From JBHJGP01 sp050331695 (GTDB lineage Bacteria > Pseudomonadota > Alphaproteobacteria > Geminicoccales > Geminicoccaceae), in NCBI GenBank assembly GCA_050331695.1, contig JBHJGP010000017.1, forward strand, positions 124,001 through 188,000: DNA of 64,000 nucleotides. Reading direction: 5' to 3'. The notes under the pieces were generated by a model that saw nothing but the letters and a program-made list of their open reading frames with translations, was not told the DNA's origin and did no database searches. Position numbers and translations under genes: made by a program. This document shows positions 1 to 6,600 of the stretch, one piece after another (within the stretch, counting starts at the first letter, position 1; the number at the start of each line of letters is the position of its first letter).

Positions 1-641
1 ACCGAGGTCAGCCGACCGGTCGTGTAGAAAAGCTTGTCGGCGGCACCGAGCCCGTGGCGGAACATGTAGCCGGCGATCTTATCGACCGCGTTGTGTCGGC
101 CGACATCCTCCATATAGATCAGGATTTTGTCTTCGCGGGCGAGGACGCAGCCATGGATGGCGCCCGCTTCCAGATAGAGCGACGGCGTGGTGTTAATCTC
201 CCTCGTCAGGCTGTAAAGCCAGCTGGTTTTGAGCTTGGCGTTGGCGGGCAGGCGGACCTCGTCGAACTGTTCCATCAGATCGCCGAAGACGGTGCCCTGG
301 GCGCAGCCGGAGGTCCGCACCTTCTTCTTCAGCTTCTGTTCGAAGTCGGTCTGGCGCTTGGTTCGGACAACGACGAGTTCGAGCTCTTCGTCGAATTCGA
401 TCGCGGTCACCTCGTCGTCCGCCTTCAGCATGTTCTGATTGCAGAGATAGCCCAGCGCCAGATAGTCCGGATGATCACCGATCGTCATCATGGTGACGAT
501 CTCCTGATCATTCAAAAACAAGGTCAGCGGTCGTTCGTGCACGACGGCCGTTTCGACCCTGTCACCATTCTGATCGACGCCGTCTACCTGTTCGGTGAGG
601 CGCGCGTCCTTTGGGTCGGGAAGCACAGGCAGGCGGGTCAC
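1..641 (-). CDS. fdhD: FdhD sulfurtransferase for formate dehydrogenase (partial)
   Basis: FdhD passes sulfur from a cysteine desulfurase to the molybdenum/tungsten bis-MGD cofactor before it is inserted into formate dehydrogenase; it acts in the cytoplasm. The reading frame shows the family signatures GYLCNQ near residue 65 and EDVGRHNAVDK near residue 185. The sulfur-transfer loop reads TSGCAQGT and so carries one cysteine, where the E. coli protein has a CxxC. The chosen start is GTG at 641, preceded by a GGGAG ribosome-binding site. No ATG is available close by. The C-terminus is missing because the gene runs off the window edge. It is the last visible gene of the formate dehydrogenase cluster, which fits its maturation role. 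Confidence 0.93.
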   Translation of the reverse strand, partial: MTRLPVLPDPKDARLTEQVDGVDQNGDRVETAVVHERPLTLFLNDQEIVTMMTIGDHPDYLALGYLCNQNMLKADDEVTAIEFDEELELVVVRTKRQTDFEQKLKKKVRTSGCAQGTVFGDLMEQFDEVRLPANAKLKTSWLYSLTREINTTPSLYLEAGAIHGCVLAREDKILIYMEDVGRHNAVDKIAGYMFRHGLGAADKLFYTTGRLTS

Positions 642-664
642 GGATCAGCGCTCCCGTCGATCGA

Positions 665-790
665 TCACAATCGGACGTTGGGCGAGCTCACCGCATGCGA
701 CGCAGCGGGTGTCTCAAACTGTTCGAGCACGAGCGCGGCACCGATCGCGATCACGATCGCCGCCGCCGTCCCCAAAAAGAACGCTTTCAT
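665..790 (-). CDS. 41-residue single-span membrane peptide in the formate dehydrogenase cluster
   Basis: This small gene begins with ATG at 790 and encodes MKAFFLGTAAA followed by a hydrophobic run to about residue 22, then a short polar tail ending NVRL. A purine-rich stretch (GAGGCCCAAG) precedes the start. It sits between the WD40-cytochrome gene and fdhD with only about 22 bp on either side, so it is probably co-transcribed. The topology (short N-terminus, one membrane span, about 19-residue tail) suggests a small accessory subunit, perhaps an assembly or anchoring factor for the membrane-bound dehydrogenase. The function is unknown. Support is a good start context, codon bias matching the neighbours and tight packing in the operon. 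Confidence 0.6.
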   Translation of the reverse strand: MKAFFLGTAAAIVIAIGAALVLEQFETPAASHAVSSPNVRL

Positions 791-812
791 CTTGGGCCTC
801 CTCAGCCAGCCT

Positions 813-2117
813 CTAGCGGGTCACCTTCTTTAGGTAGGCGATCAGCGCGTCCCGGTCATCCGGGTCCGGCATCCGTTGAAGTGGCATTTTCGAGCCCGGG
901 GTCACCAAATGCGGGCCTCTAGCGAACAATTCCGCAACCGTTTCCTCGGTCCAGACAATATCGCTTGCTTTCAGGGCGTCAGAATAGGGATAGCCGGCAA
1001 CGCTCCCGGCCTTCCTGCCGAACAGCCCTTCCAGGTGGGGGCCGGCCCTGGCCCGATCGTCGGCCTGAACGCTGTGGCAGGCCGCGCATTTGGCGAAGAC
1101 AGTTTCACCGCGGTCCCTGGGGCCTGCTTGGTTTTCGCGAGTCGACGAGGCCAAGGGCGGACCCAGAAACAGTTCGCCTGTGTCGGTATCCCAGTGGCGG
1201 ATCATGCCATCGCCGCCGGCCGTATAGACATGGCCCTCTGAATTGAAGCGAGCCTGGAAGACCAGGTCCGCGTGGGCCTTCCAGCTGCGGACCACCTCGA
1301 GCGGCTCAAGGTTCCAGAGCTGGACATAGCCCTCGCCGCCGCCGGTTATCGCTTGCGTGCCGTCGTCACTGATCTCGACCGCCAAAAGCGGCGTTCTCTC
1401 GACCTGCCGTTCCGCGAGCGCGGAACCGTCCGGCAGCGACCAGAGCCTGAGGCCACCATCGACATGGGCCGTCAACAGAGCGGCTCCGTCGGCGGTGGCG
1501 GCAATCGCCGTGATACCCAGGCCCCCCGTTTCGAAGCGATGAGCGACGGCTAGCCCGCCATCATCTTGATGAAGGACGAAACCTTGACCGTCGCGAGCGG
1601 CGGCGATCAGGGTTTCGGAAGCGGTAAAGTTAAGGCTGGTTATCGGCGCCGGCGCCTGGAAATCTGCCATTCGAACGAGAGGGTCAGCCCCCCAGAGCAT
1701 CACCCGACCATCCCAACTGGCGGCCGCGATCAGCCTACGATCGCCTGACGCGACGATCTGGGTAATGCGATGGCTGAAATCCGCACGCGGCGGCGCTGAC
1801 AGAAGACCTTCGGTGGACCAGAGCACGACGTCGCCCGCCTGGTCGCCTGACCAGACATGGCCCAAGCTGTCCTGAGCGATCGCGCTGACCGGGGCCTCGT
1901 GGGCGGTATGGCGGTCAGCCATAGTGCCGGTGACGGCATCCCAGACGATGACGCTGTAATCAAAACCACCGCTGGCCATGCGAGTGCCGTCGGCGGACAG
2001 GGCAAGGGCTCGGACCGGACCGCCATGCTCATCCAGGGGCGCGGCGCTCACCGACGCCGCCAGGCCGAGCCAGCCAACGACGACGAGCCGAAGGGTCGGA
2101 AAAAAGATGGCGATCAG
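813..2117 (-). CDS. WD40 beta-propeller / class I cytochrome c fusion protein
   Basis: Residues 25-310 hold repeated WD40 blades (for example VIVWD, VVLWS, VMLWG, LRLWS, VQLWN, IRHWD). The last 90 residues are a class I cytochrome c domain with CAACH heme site at about residue 344 and a likely axial Met in SKMPLQ near 411. A cytochrome c must be exported, but a GTG start at 2051 would leave no signal peptide. In-frame upstream codons encode a classic signal sequence (RRRLIAIFF, then a hydrophobic core ending AASVSA), and the only plausible initiator there is CTG at 2117. That CTG overlaps the TGA of the preceding cytochrome b gene and has a GGAG about 6 nt upstream. It is probably a periplasmic electron acceptor for the formate dehydrogenase. 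The start codon is the uncertain part. Confidence 0.8.
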   Translation of the reverse strand: MIAIFFPTLRLVVVGWLGLAASVSAAPLDEHGGPVRALALSADGTRMASGGFDYSVIVWDAVTGTMADRHTAHEAPVSAIAQDSLGHVWSGDQAGDVVLWSTEGLLSAPPRADFSHRITQIVASGDRRLIAAASWDGRVMLWGADPLVRMADFQAPAPITSLNFTASETLIAAARDGQGFVLHQDDGGLAVAHRFETGGLGITAIAATADGAALLTAHVDGGLRLWSLPDGSALAERQVERTPLLAVEISDDGTQAITGGGEGYVQLWNLEPLEVVRSWKAHADLVFQARFNSEGHVYTAGGDGMIRHWDTDTGELFLGPPLASSTRENQAGPRDRGETVFAKCAACHSVQADDRARAGPHLEGLFGRKAGSVAGYPYSDALKASDIVWTEETVAELFARGPHLVTPGSKMPLQRMPDPDDRDALIAYLKKVTR

Positions 2118-3226
2118 TCGTCTCCGGCTGCAGCCTCCTGCGGCGCGGCTTTATGCTTGCGCTGTTCGAGATCGCGCACCCAAAGACTGTGGTGCTCTTT
2201 CGCCCAGTTGTAGTCGACGTCACCTGAACCCATCGCCGCGAACGCACCCTGCATGCCGATGGTGCCGATATAGATGTGAGCGATGATGATCGCGGTGAGC
2301 CCAATACCGACAATGCCATGCCACAGGGTGGCGTATTGCATCTCCTGGATGGGTGAGAGGTCGGTCGGCAGACCGAGCCCGAACCAACTGTTCAACAGCT
2401 CGAACGTGCCGGCGAACAGGGCGAAGGTGAAGGGAAACATCAATGCGATGCCCGAAAGGCTCAAGGACAGCCCGCCCAGGACCGTCGACCAGAATATGAC
2501 CTTTTGGCCGGCATTGAACTTTTTCGCGGGCGGATGACTGCGGGTGACAAAACCGCCGCCCTTGGCCAGCCAAATCAGATCGTAATGGTTCGGCAGATTG
2601 TGCCAGACCCAGCGGACGAACATCAGGATGAAGCCCAGCATGAACGCAAAGCCCAGATAATTGTGGGCCGGCTTGCCGTAGGCCATGAACGCGGCGAAAG
2701 CATCTTTGCCAATCACGTCGATCAGGAAGTGGCGGCCGAAAAGCATCAATGATCCGGTGATCGCAAGCACGATGAACGAGGTTGCGGTCAGCCAGTGGAT
2801 GAACCGCTCGAAATCGTCGAAACGCTGCACCGTTCGGCCCGACAAGCCTTCATCGATCCGGATCCGGCCGCGGATCAGATAGAACAGAGCCAGCAAGGCG
2901 GTCACCGCGACGAGCGCGATGGCCGAATAGAAAGTGTAGGGGCCGTTTCGAACAGCGCGCCAGGCCTCGCCCTCGGATTGGACCATGACCGCGGCATTGG
3001 GGTCCTGGATCTGGGACTGGAAGCGATCGCCCTCGCGAACCTGACGCCAGATATCACTATCGGAGCCGCTGGGTTGCATGTGGGCCGGAAGTTCGGGAGG
3101 CGCTTGAGTGGCGCTCTCCTGCGCGAAGCTGACCGCAAAAAAGCTGAAGCAACCGGAGTGGAGGCTGATCCCGACCGCCAGCGTGAATATGGTGGCCCAG
3201 TGTCGGATTCTGGCGATTCTCATCAA
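2114..3226 (-). CDS. fdhC: Formate dehydrogenase gamma subunit, cytochrome b556
   Basis: This is the membrane anchor that passes electrons from the periplasmic formate dehydrogenase FeS subunit through two b hemes to quinone. The 370-residue protein has an N-terminal hydrophobic segment (about residues 12-34), a polar periplasmic stretch, and membrane spans near 98-118, 147-164, 190-207, 244-265 and 303-323. Candidate heme histidines are RFIHW (H144), PAHNY (H188), LWHG (H303) and AHIY (H317). The long N-terminal extension before the first core helix is the usual form in alphaproteobacteria. It overlaps the next gene by 4 nt and follows the small lipoprotein by 15 nt. It is separated from fdhA and fdhB by the sorAB and vapBC block. 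Confidence 0.92.
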   Translation of the reverse strand: MMRIARIRHWATIFTLAVGISLHSGCFSFFAVSFAQESATQAPPELPAHMQPSGSDSDIWRQVREGDRFQSQIQDPNAAVMVQSEGEAWRAVRNGPYTFYSAIALVAVTALLALFYLIRGRIRIDEGLSGRTVQRFDDFERFIHWLTATSFIVLAITGSLMLFGRHFLIDVIGKDAFAAFMAYGKPAHNYLGFAFMLGFILMFVRWVWHNLPNHYDLIWLAKGGGFVTRSHPPAKKFNAGQKVIFWSTVLGGLSLSLSGIALMFPFTFALFAGTFELLNSWFGLGLPTDLSPIQEMQYATLWHGIVGIGLTAIIIAHIYIGTIGMQGAFAAMGSGDVDYNWAKEHHSLWVRDLEQRKHKAAPQEAAAGDD

Positions 3227-3241
3227 TCGATGTCCTTTCGC

Positions 3242-3445
3242 TCAGCCATCGTCGAAAGCGCGGCGGGCCTGATCACGAAGTGCCTCGACCTCCTCGTCCG
3301 TCAACGGACGATCTGGTTCGCCCTGATACACTCCAGGCTCGTAGGTCAGCGGCCGATCGTCGTCCTCGTCAGGCAAGCAAGCGCCGAGGCTCAACAAACT
3401 TGCCACGCATAGCGAGATCACGCCGGGTCGAGCGCCTGAGCGCAT
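3242..3445 (-). CDS. Small lipoprotein upstream of the formate dehydrogenase cytochrome b gene
   Basis: The 67-residue product starts MRSGARPG and has a hydrophobic signal ending in the lipobox SLGAC, so the mature protein would be a roughly 39-residue lipoprotein. The mature part is very acidic (LPDEDDD, then LTDEEVEALRDQ) with a short predicted helix at the C-terminus. An AAGGA stands just before the ATG at 3445. The 15-bp gap to the cytochrome b gene indicates co-transcription. Longer reading in this frame is possible but the residues before this ATG do not look like protein. I do not recognise the family. Its position suggests an accessory or assembly role in the formate dehydrogenase complex. 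Confidence 0.65.
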   Translation of the reverse strand: MRSGARPGVISLCVASLLSLGACLPDEDDDRPLTYEPGVYQGEPDRPLTDEEVEALRDQARRAFDDG

Positions 3446-3521
3446 TCCTTCGGTCCTTCCCTGATCGGTCGACGAACTGTAGCGCGCGATCCATCCGCTG
3501 ACGAGGGGCGGCGCACGGTGC

Positions 3522-3938
3522 TCAAACGACCTTGAGCCCCCGAAAATCCTGGAAAGGGACGAAATCGCGGTCATTGTGGAGTAGGGCGATGCGGTGCTCA
3601 ATGCACCACGCGGCGATGAGACAATCGATCGTGTTGCGGATCGTGATGCCCAACTTCCGAAGTGCGCGAATATGGTCTGCTGAGCTGATCGCGATGCGAG
3701 GCGTCGCCAGGGTGACGTTGGAAAATGCCGACAGATAATGCTTGACCTGTTCGTAAGCCGCGTCGTCGGAGACGCCACGCAGTACTTCGCATAACACAAG
3801 GTCTCCGACCAGAATCTCAGGCGGTTCCGGTTCGGACGACCATTCACCTTCCAGAAACCTGAGCAGCGTTGCTGTCTGGCGGGTCTCGTCGCCGCGGAAA
3901 AAATCGATCCAGACAGAGCTGTCGACCAATATCGTCAT
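3522..3938 (-). CDS. vapC: VapC-type PIN-domain ribonuclease toxin
   Basis: This is a 138-residue PIN-domain protein. The acidic metal-binding residues are visible: D6 in VDSSVWIDFF, E51 in LCEVLRG, D105 in NTIDCLIAAW, and D123/D125 in HNDRDF. VapC toxins cleave RNA, often initiator tRNA or rRNA, when freed from their antitoxin. The start ATG at 3938 overlaps the antitoxin stop by 4 nt (ATGA), the normal translationally coupled arrangement. The pair lies between sorAB and the rest of the formate dehydrogenase genes and interrupts what looks like one functional unit, which suggests arrival by transfer. The toxin looks intact. Confidence 0.92.
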   Translation of the reverse strand: MTILVDSSVWIDFFRGDETRQTATLLRFLEGEWSSEPEPPEILVGDLVLCEVLRGVSDDAAYEQVKHYLSAFSNVTLATPRIAISSADHIRALRKLGITIRNTIDCLIAAWCIEHRIALLHNDRDFVPFQDFRGLKVV

Positions 3939-4168
3939 CTTTGAGTTTCGCCCTTGCGGCCGTGGGCACCTCTTGAGACCGGAACTCGATCCTTGTCCAG
4001 GTCATCGTCCCATTCGACCTTGCCGTACAAGGACAGCATGTCGTGCTGATGGACACGCCTGATGAATAACCGAAGCGCGGCTTCAACCGTCTCGCGTTTG
4101 GTCTTAAGGCCGCTGACCCGCATGGCCTCGGCCATGAGGTCGTCGTCGATGACGATGTTGGTCCGCAT
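3935..4168 (-). CDS. vapB: VapB-type antitoxin
   Basis: The 77-residue protein begins MRTNIVIDDDLMAEAM and continues with a short helix-turn-helix-like stretch (GLKTKRETVEAALRLFIRR). That is the ribbon-helix-helix DNA-binding form used by many VapB antitoxins. The C-terminal tail (about residues 45-77) is charged and would be the part that covers the toxin active site. It is coupled to vapC by a 4-nt overlap. A 10-bp perfect inverted repeat lies 13 bp upstream of the start, as expected for autoregulation by the antitoxin or the toxin-antitoxin complex. Confidence 0.9.
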   Translation of the reverse strand: MRTNIVIDDDLMAEAMRVSGLKTKRETVEAALRLFIRRVHQHDMLSLYGKVEWDDDLDKDRVPVSRGAHGRKGETQR

Positions 4169-4180
4169 GACCGCCTCACG

Positions 4181-4211
4181 ATGTGTATAAAGAGCGCCTG
4201 ATTATACACAT
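4181..4211. promoter_or_regulatory. Probable VapBC operator, 10-bp inverted repeat
   Basis: ATGTGTATAA (4181-4190) and TTATACACAT (4202-4211) are perfect inverted repeats separated by 11 bp. They lie directly upstream of vapB. The AT-rich arms probably also overlap the promoter, so binding by VapB would block transcription. The symmetry is seen directly; the role is inferred from other vapBC loci. Confidence 0.7.
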
Positions 4212-4232
4212 TCGAGGCATCCAGACCAATCG

Positions 4233-4544
4233 TCAGTTCGGAAAATTTGGCCTGTCTTCATTGTAGTGCTTGGCCAGATAGTCGAGGATCAGGCTGCGGT
4301 CGGGTTCCTCGATCGGCTCCATGCCCTGTTCCTCGACCATCCACTCAAACAATTCATTCCAATGATCGCGGTCCAGACCCTGCTGGGCTACCAGCTGAAC
4401 GGAATGACAGGAGCCGCAATAGACAAAGGTTTCCTCGGCGCCCGGGGCGGCGACCAGGGGCGTATATTCCGAAGCGGCGTACGCCGGTTGGCCGAGGAGG
4501 GCGGCCATAGCCGCCGCCCCGATCAGCAGAGTCAGATGGGTCAT
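4233..4544 (-). CDS. sorB: Small c-type cytochrome subunit of sulfite dehydrogenase
   Basis: The 103-residue protein has a signal peptide (MTHLTLLIGA to AYA, cleavage about residue 23) and one heme c motif, CGSCH at residues 43-47. M69 or M76 is a candidate axial ligand. It follows the molybdenum subunit gene after 2 bp. This gene order and size match SorB, the heme subunit of periplasmic sulfite:cytochrome c oxidoreductase, which takes electrons from the molybdenum centre to cytochrome c. SoxD, the partner of the related SoxC, is much larger, so SorAB is the better match. The ATG at 4544 is chosen because it begins the signal peptide. Confidence 0.8.
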   Translation of the reverse strand: MTHLTLLIGAAAMAALLGQPAYAASEYTPLVAAPGAEETFVYCGSCHSVQLVAQQGLDRDHWNELFEWMVEEQGMEPIEEPDRSLILDYLAKHYNEDRPNFPN

Positions 4545-4546
4545 GC

Positions 4547-5851
4547 TTACGCAGCAACCACCGCTACTCGGTGCATCGAGTTGTTCAAATAGCCCTTTGG
4601 ATTCCAGGCAATGGCGTGCGGTTGAGCTTCTCCCTCGCTGTCGATGGCGCGAGCCCACACCTCGTAATAGCCGGCCTGCGGCAAGGTCATATTGGCGGAA
4701 AAATTCTGCCAGGCGCCCGGATTAACGGGATCATCCAGCCTCGCCTCCGTCCACGTCGCTCCGAAATCGATCGAGAGGTCAACGCGCGAAACGGTTCGGT
4801 CACCCGACCAGGCGTGGCCGCGAACGTCGATGTCGCCTGACGCCGTTTCGGTTCCCGTGGCCGGATGGGTGATCAGGGACTTCACCGGCATCCGCTCGAT
4901 GATCACGAAATCCTCTTCCGCGACCTCTTCGCCCGGCGCCACCGGACGGTTGGGAACCCGGTAGCTCGTGCCGGTCATCTTCGGCCCGTCATGAACGACG
5001 TCCCGAAGGGTGATCTTGGTCAGCCATTTCTGGGAGCATGAACCCGGCCAGCCGGGAACCACCAGACGGAGCGGCGCGCCGTTCATTGTATGCATCGGCT
5101 CGCCGTTCTGCTCGAACGCAATTAACACATTGTCTGTCAAAGCCTTTTCGATGGGTAAACCGCGGCTGATCGGGAGCTTGTCTGGATCACCCGAAAGATG
5201 CGCATCAGCGCCGACATGGGCCGTGTAGACGACGCCATCCTGGACGCTTGCCGCCTGGAGCACGTCCTTTAGCCGAACGCCCGTCCACTCGGAGCAGCCA
5301 ACGGCACCGTAGGTCCATTGGTTGCCCGTGGCCGGCGGATCGAAAAACGCCCGACCATTGCCGCCGCACTCGATGGTGAGCGCCTGGCTGACGACCTCGA
5401 ACCGGTCCTTGAGCTCGTTGATGGTGAGCTCGAGCGGCGTGTCGACCAGGCCATCGACGGTGAGCGTCCAGCCTTCGGCGATCGTGTTGTCGGGCACGAG
5501 GCCATTGTTGCGGATGAAATGCCGCGCCGTTGGCGTGATCGGATCATCCAACAGATGCGGTGGCGTTTCGGCGTTCATCGGCCGATCGTTGAGGATGACC
5601 AGCCCGTCCTTGCCCTTGATCTCGCTTTCCTGGGCCAGCGCCACCGGGATCAAGCCGGAGGGCATCTGCCGGTGAAAGGGAATGGCGGCACCGAGCAACG
5701 CACCCATTGTCGCGAGGCCTGCGCCGCGAACAAAGCCTCGACGATCAGGATGAGCCAGTCGGCCGAACAGGAACCGGTCGATCTGCTCCGGATCTCGTTT
5801 GACAAGGTCGCTCCATTGATCGCGTTCGAGCTGCTTCGACGCACGGGCCAT
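4547..5851 (-). CDS. sorA: Periplasmic sulfite dehydrogenase molybdenum subunit (sulfite oxidase family)
   Basis: This 434-residue molybdopterin enzyme would oxidise sulfite to sulfate in the periplasm. A twin-arginine signal (RRGFVRG at 37-43, followed by a hydrophobic stretch) marks it for Tat export of the folded protein. The molybdenum-ligating cysteine is C162 in IECGGNGR. The C-terminal third (from about residue 320) is the immunoglobulin-like dimerisation domain of sulfite oxidases. It is followed at once by a small cytochrome c gene, supporting SorA over SoxC. It has its own -35/-10 elements and lies downstream of a hairpin, so it is transcribed independently of fdhAB. Its neighbours are formate dehydrogenase genes, an unusual place for it. 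Confidence 0.85.
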   Translation of the reverse strand: MARASKQLERDQWSDLVKRDPEQIDRFLFGRLAHPDRRGFVRGAGLATMGALLGAAIPFHRQMPSGLIPVALAQESEIKGKDGLVILNDRPMNAETPPHLLDDPITPTARHFIRNNGLVPDNTIAEGWTLTVDGLVDTPLELTINELKDRFEVVSQALTIECGGNGRAFFDPPATGNQWTYGAVGCSEWTGVRLKDVLQAASVQDGVVYTAHVGADAHLSGDPDKLPISRGLPIEKALTDNVLIAFEQNGEPMHTMNGAPLRLVVPGWPGSCSQKWLTKITLRDVVHDGPKMTGTSYRVPNRPVAPGEEVAEEDFVIIERMPVKSLITHPATGTETASGDIDVRGHAWSGDRTVSRVDLSIDFGATWTEARLDDPVNPGAWQNFSANMTLPQAGYYEVWARAIDSEGEAQPHAIAWNPKGYLNNSMHRVAVVAA

Positions 5852-5902
5852 GCCATTCCTCCGCTGTCTGCTTCTTGGATGTTCTTCTTCTCATAGGCTT
5901 CG

Positions 5903-5931
5903 ATTCGAGGCTCGACTTTGCTTACTGTCAA
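5903..5931 (-). promoter_or_regulatory. Predicted sigma70-type promoter for sorAB
   Basis: On the minus strand TTGACA (5931-5926) is followed after 17 bp by TCGAAT (5908-5903), giving a perfect -35 and a 4 of 6 match -10. It lies about 50 bp upstream of sorA and immediately after the hairpin that follows fdhB. Promoter activity is inferred from consensus only. Confidence 0.5.
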
Positions 5932-5962
5932 ACGAAATTGGGGGCGGTCGCCCGCCCCCAAT
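5927..5962 (-). terminator. Strong hairpin after fdhB, likely intrinsic terminator
   Basis: An 11-bp perfect stem (ATTGGGGGCGG with CCGCCCCCAAT) encloses a GCGA loop and is followed on the minus strand by the T-rich run TTTCGTTTG. It lies 30 bp after the fdhB stop. The T-tract is broken, so read-through is possible. It separates fdhAB from sorAB. Confidence 0.65.
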
Positions 5963-5991
5963 CGTCACATGTTCATGGTGCTTATTTGTCC

Positions 5992-6588
5992 CTACGAGCC
6001 GTCTTTCTGCTCGTAGGCCGTGCCCCAGCCCCAAGCGCCGCTGCCGAAGCCCCGGGCGACCACGCGCTCGCGGTAGATGTCGGAGATGACGTCGCCGTCA
6101 CCACCAAGAAGCGCTTTGGTCGAACACATCTCGGCACATAGCGGCAGCTTGCCATCCGCTAACCGGTTGCGCCCGTAGGCTGCGAACTCGGCCGAGCTGT
6201 GGTCGTCTTCGGGGCCACCGGCGCAGAAGGTGCACTTGTCCATCTTGCCCCGGCTGCCGAAATTGCCGGCCTGCGGGTATTGCGGCGCGCCGAACGGGCA
6301 GGCGTAGAAACAATAGCCGCAACCGATGCACAGATCCTTGGAGTGGAGCACCACACCCTCGGCGGTCTCGTAAAAGCAGTCGACCGGGCAAACGGCCATG
6401 CAGGGCGCGTCCGAGCAATGCATGCAGGCGACCGAAATCGATCGCTCGCCCGGCTTGCCGTCATTAATGGTGACCACCCGCCGGCGGTTCACCCCCCAGG
6501 GGACTTCATGCTCGTTCTTGCAAGCGGTGACGCAGGCATTGCATTCGATGCAGCGCTCGGCGTCGCACAGGAACTTCATGCGTGCCAT
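5992..6588 (-). CDS. fdhB: Formate dehydrogenase beta subunit, 4x[4Fe-4S] ferredoxin-like
   Basis: FdhB carries electrons from the catalytic subunit to the cytochrome b subunit. The 198-residue sequence shows the expected cysteine groups: CIECNACVTACKNEH near residue 14, CMHCSDAPCMAVCP near 55, CIGCGYCFYACP near 87, and CTFCAGG followed by CAEMC near 118-152. The protein has no C-terminal transmembrane helix, unlike E. coli FdnH, which is usual for the shorter form. It starts 12 bp after fdhA and has an AGGAGG-like site before ATG 6588. A hairpin follows, then sorAB, so its usual partner fdhC is about 2.8 kb further on. Confidence 0.95.
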   Translation of the reverse strand: MARMKFLCDAERCIECNACVTACKNEHEVPWGVNRRRVVTINDGKPGERSISVACMHCSDAPCMAVCPVDCFYETAEGVVLHSKDLCIGCGYCFYACPFGAPQYPQAGNFGSRGKMDKCTFCAGGPEDDHSSAEFAAYGRNRLADGKLPLCAEMCSTKALLGGDGDVISDIYRERVVARGFGSGAWGWGTAYEQKDGS

Positions 6589-6600
6589 CGTCTAGCCTCC

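Noticed and set aside
54..833. Open frame on the plus strand of 259 codons
   Set aside because: It lies antisense to fdhD and the 41-residue peptide gene; its translation has no family motif, whereas the minus strand shows the FdhD signatures.
3242..3847. 201-codon minus-strand frame across vapC and the lipoprotein gene
   Set aside because: Only the last 67 codons form a lipoprotein; the earlier part is an out-of-frame reading of vapC.
4547..5851. Calling the sulfite dehydrogenase SoxC
   Set aside because: No other sox genes are present and the partner cytochrome is far smaller than SoxD, so SorAB fits better.
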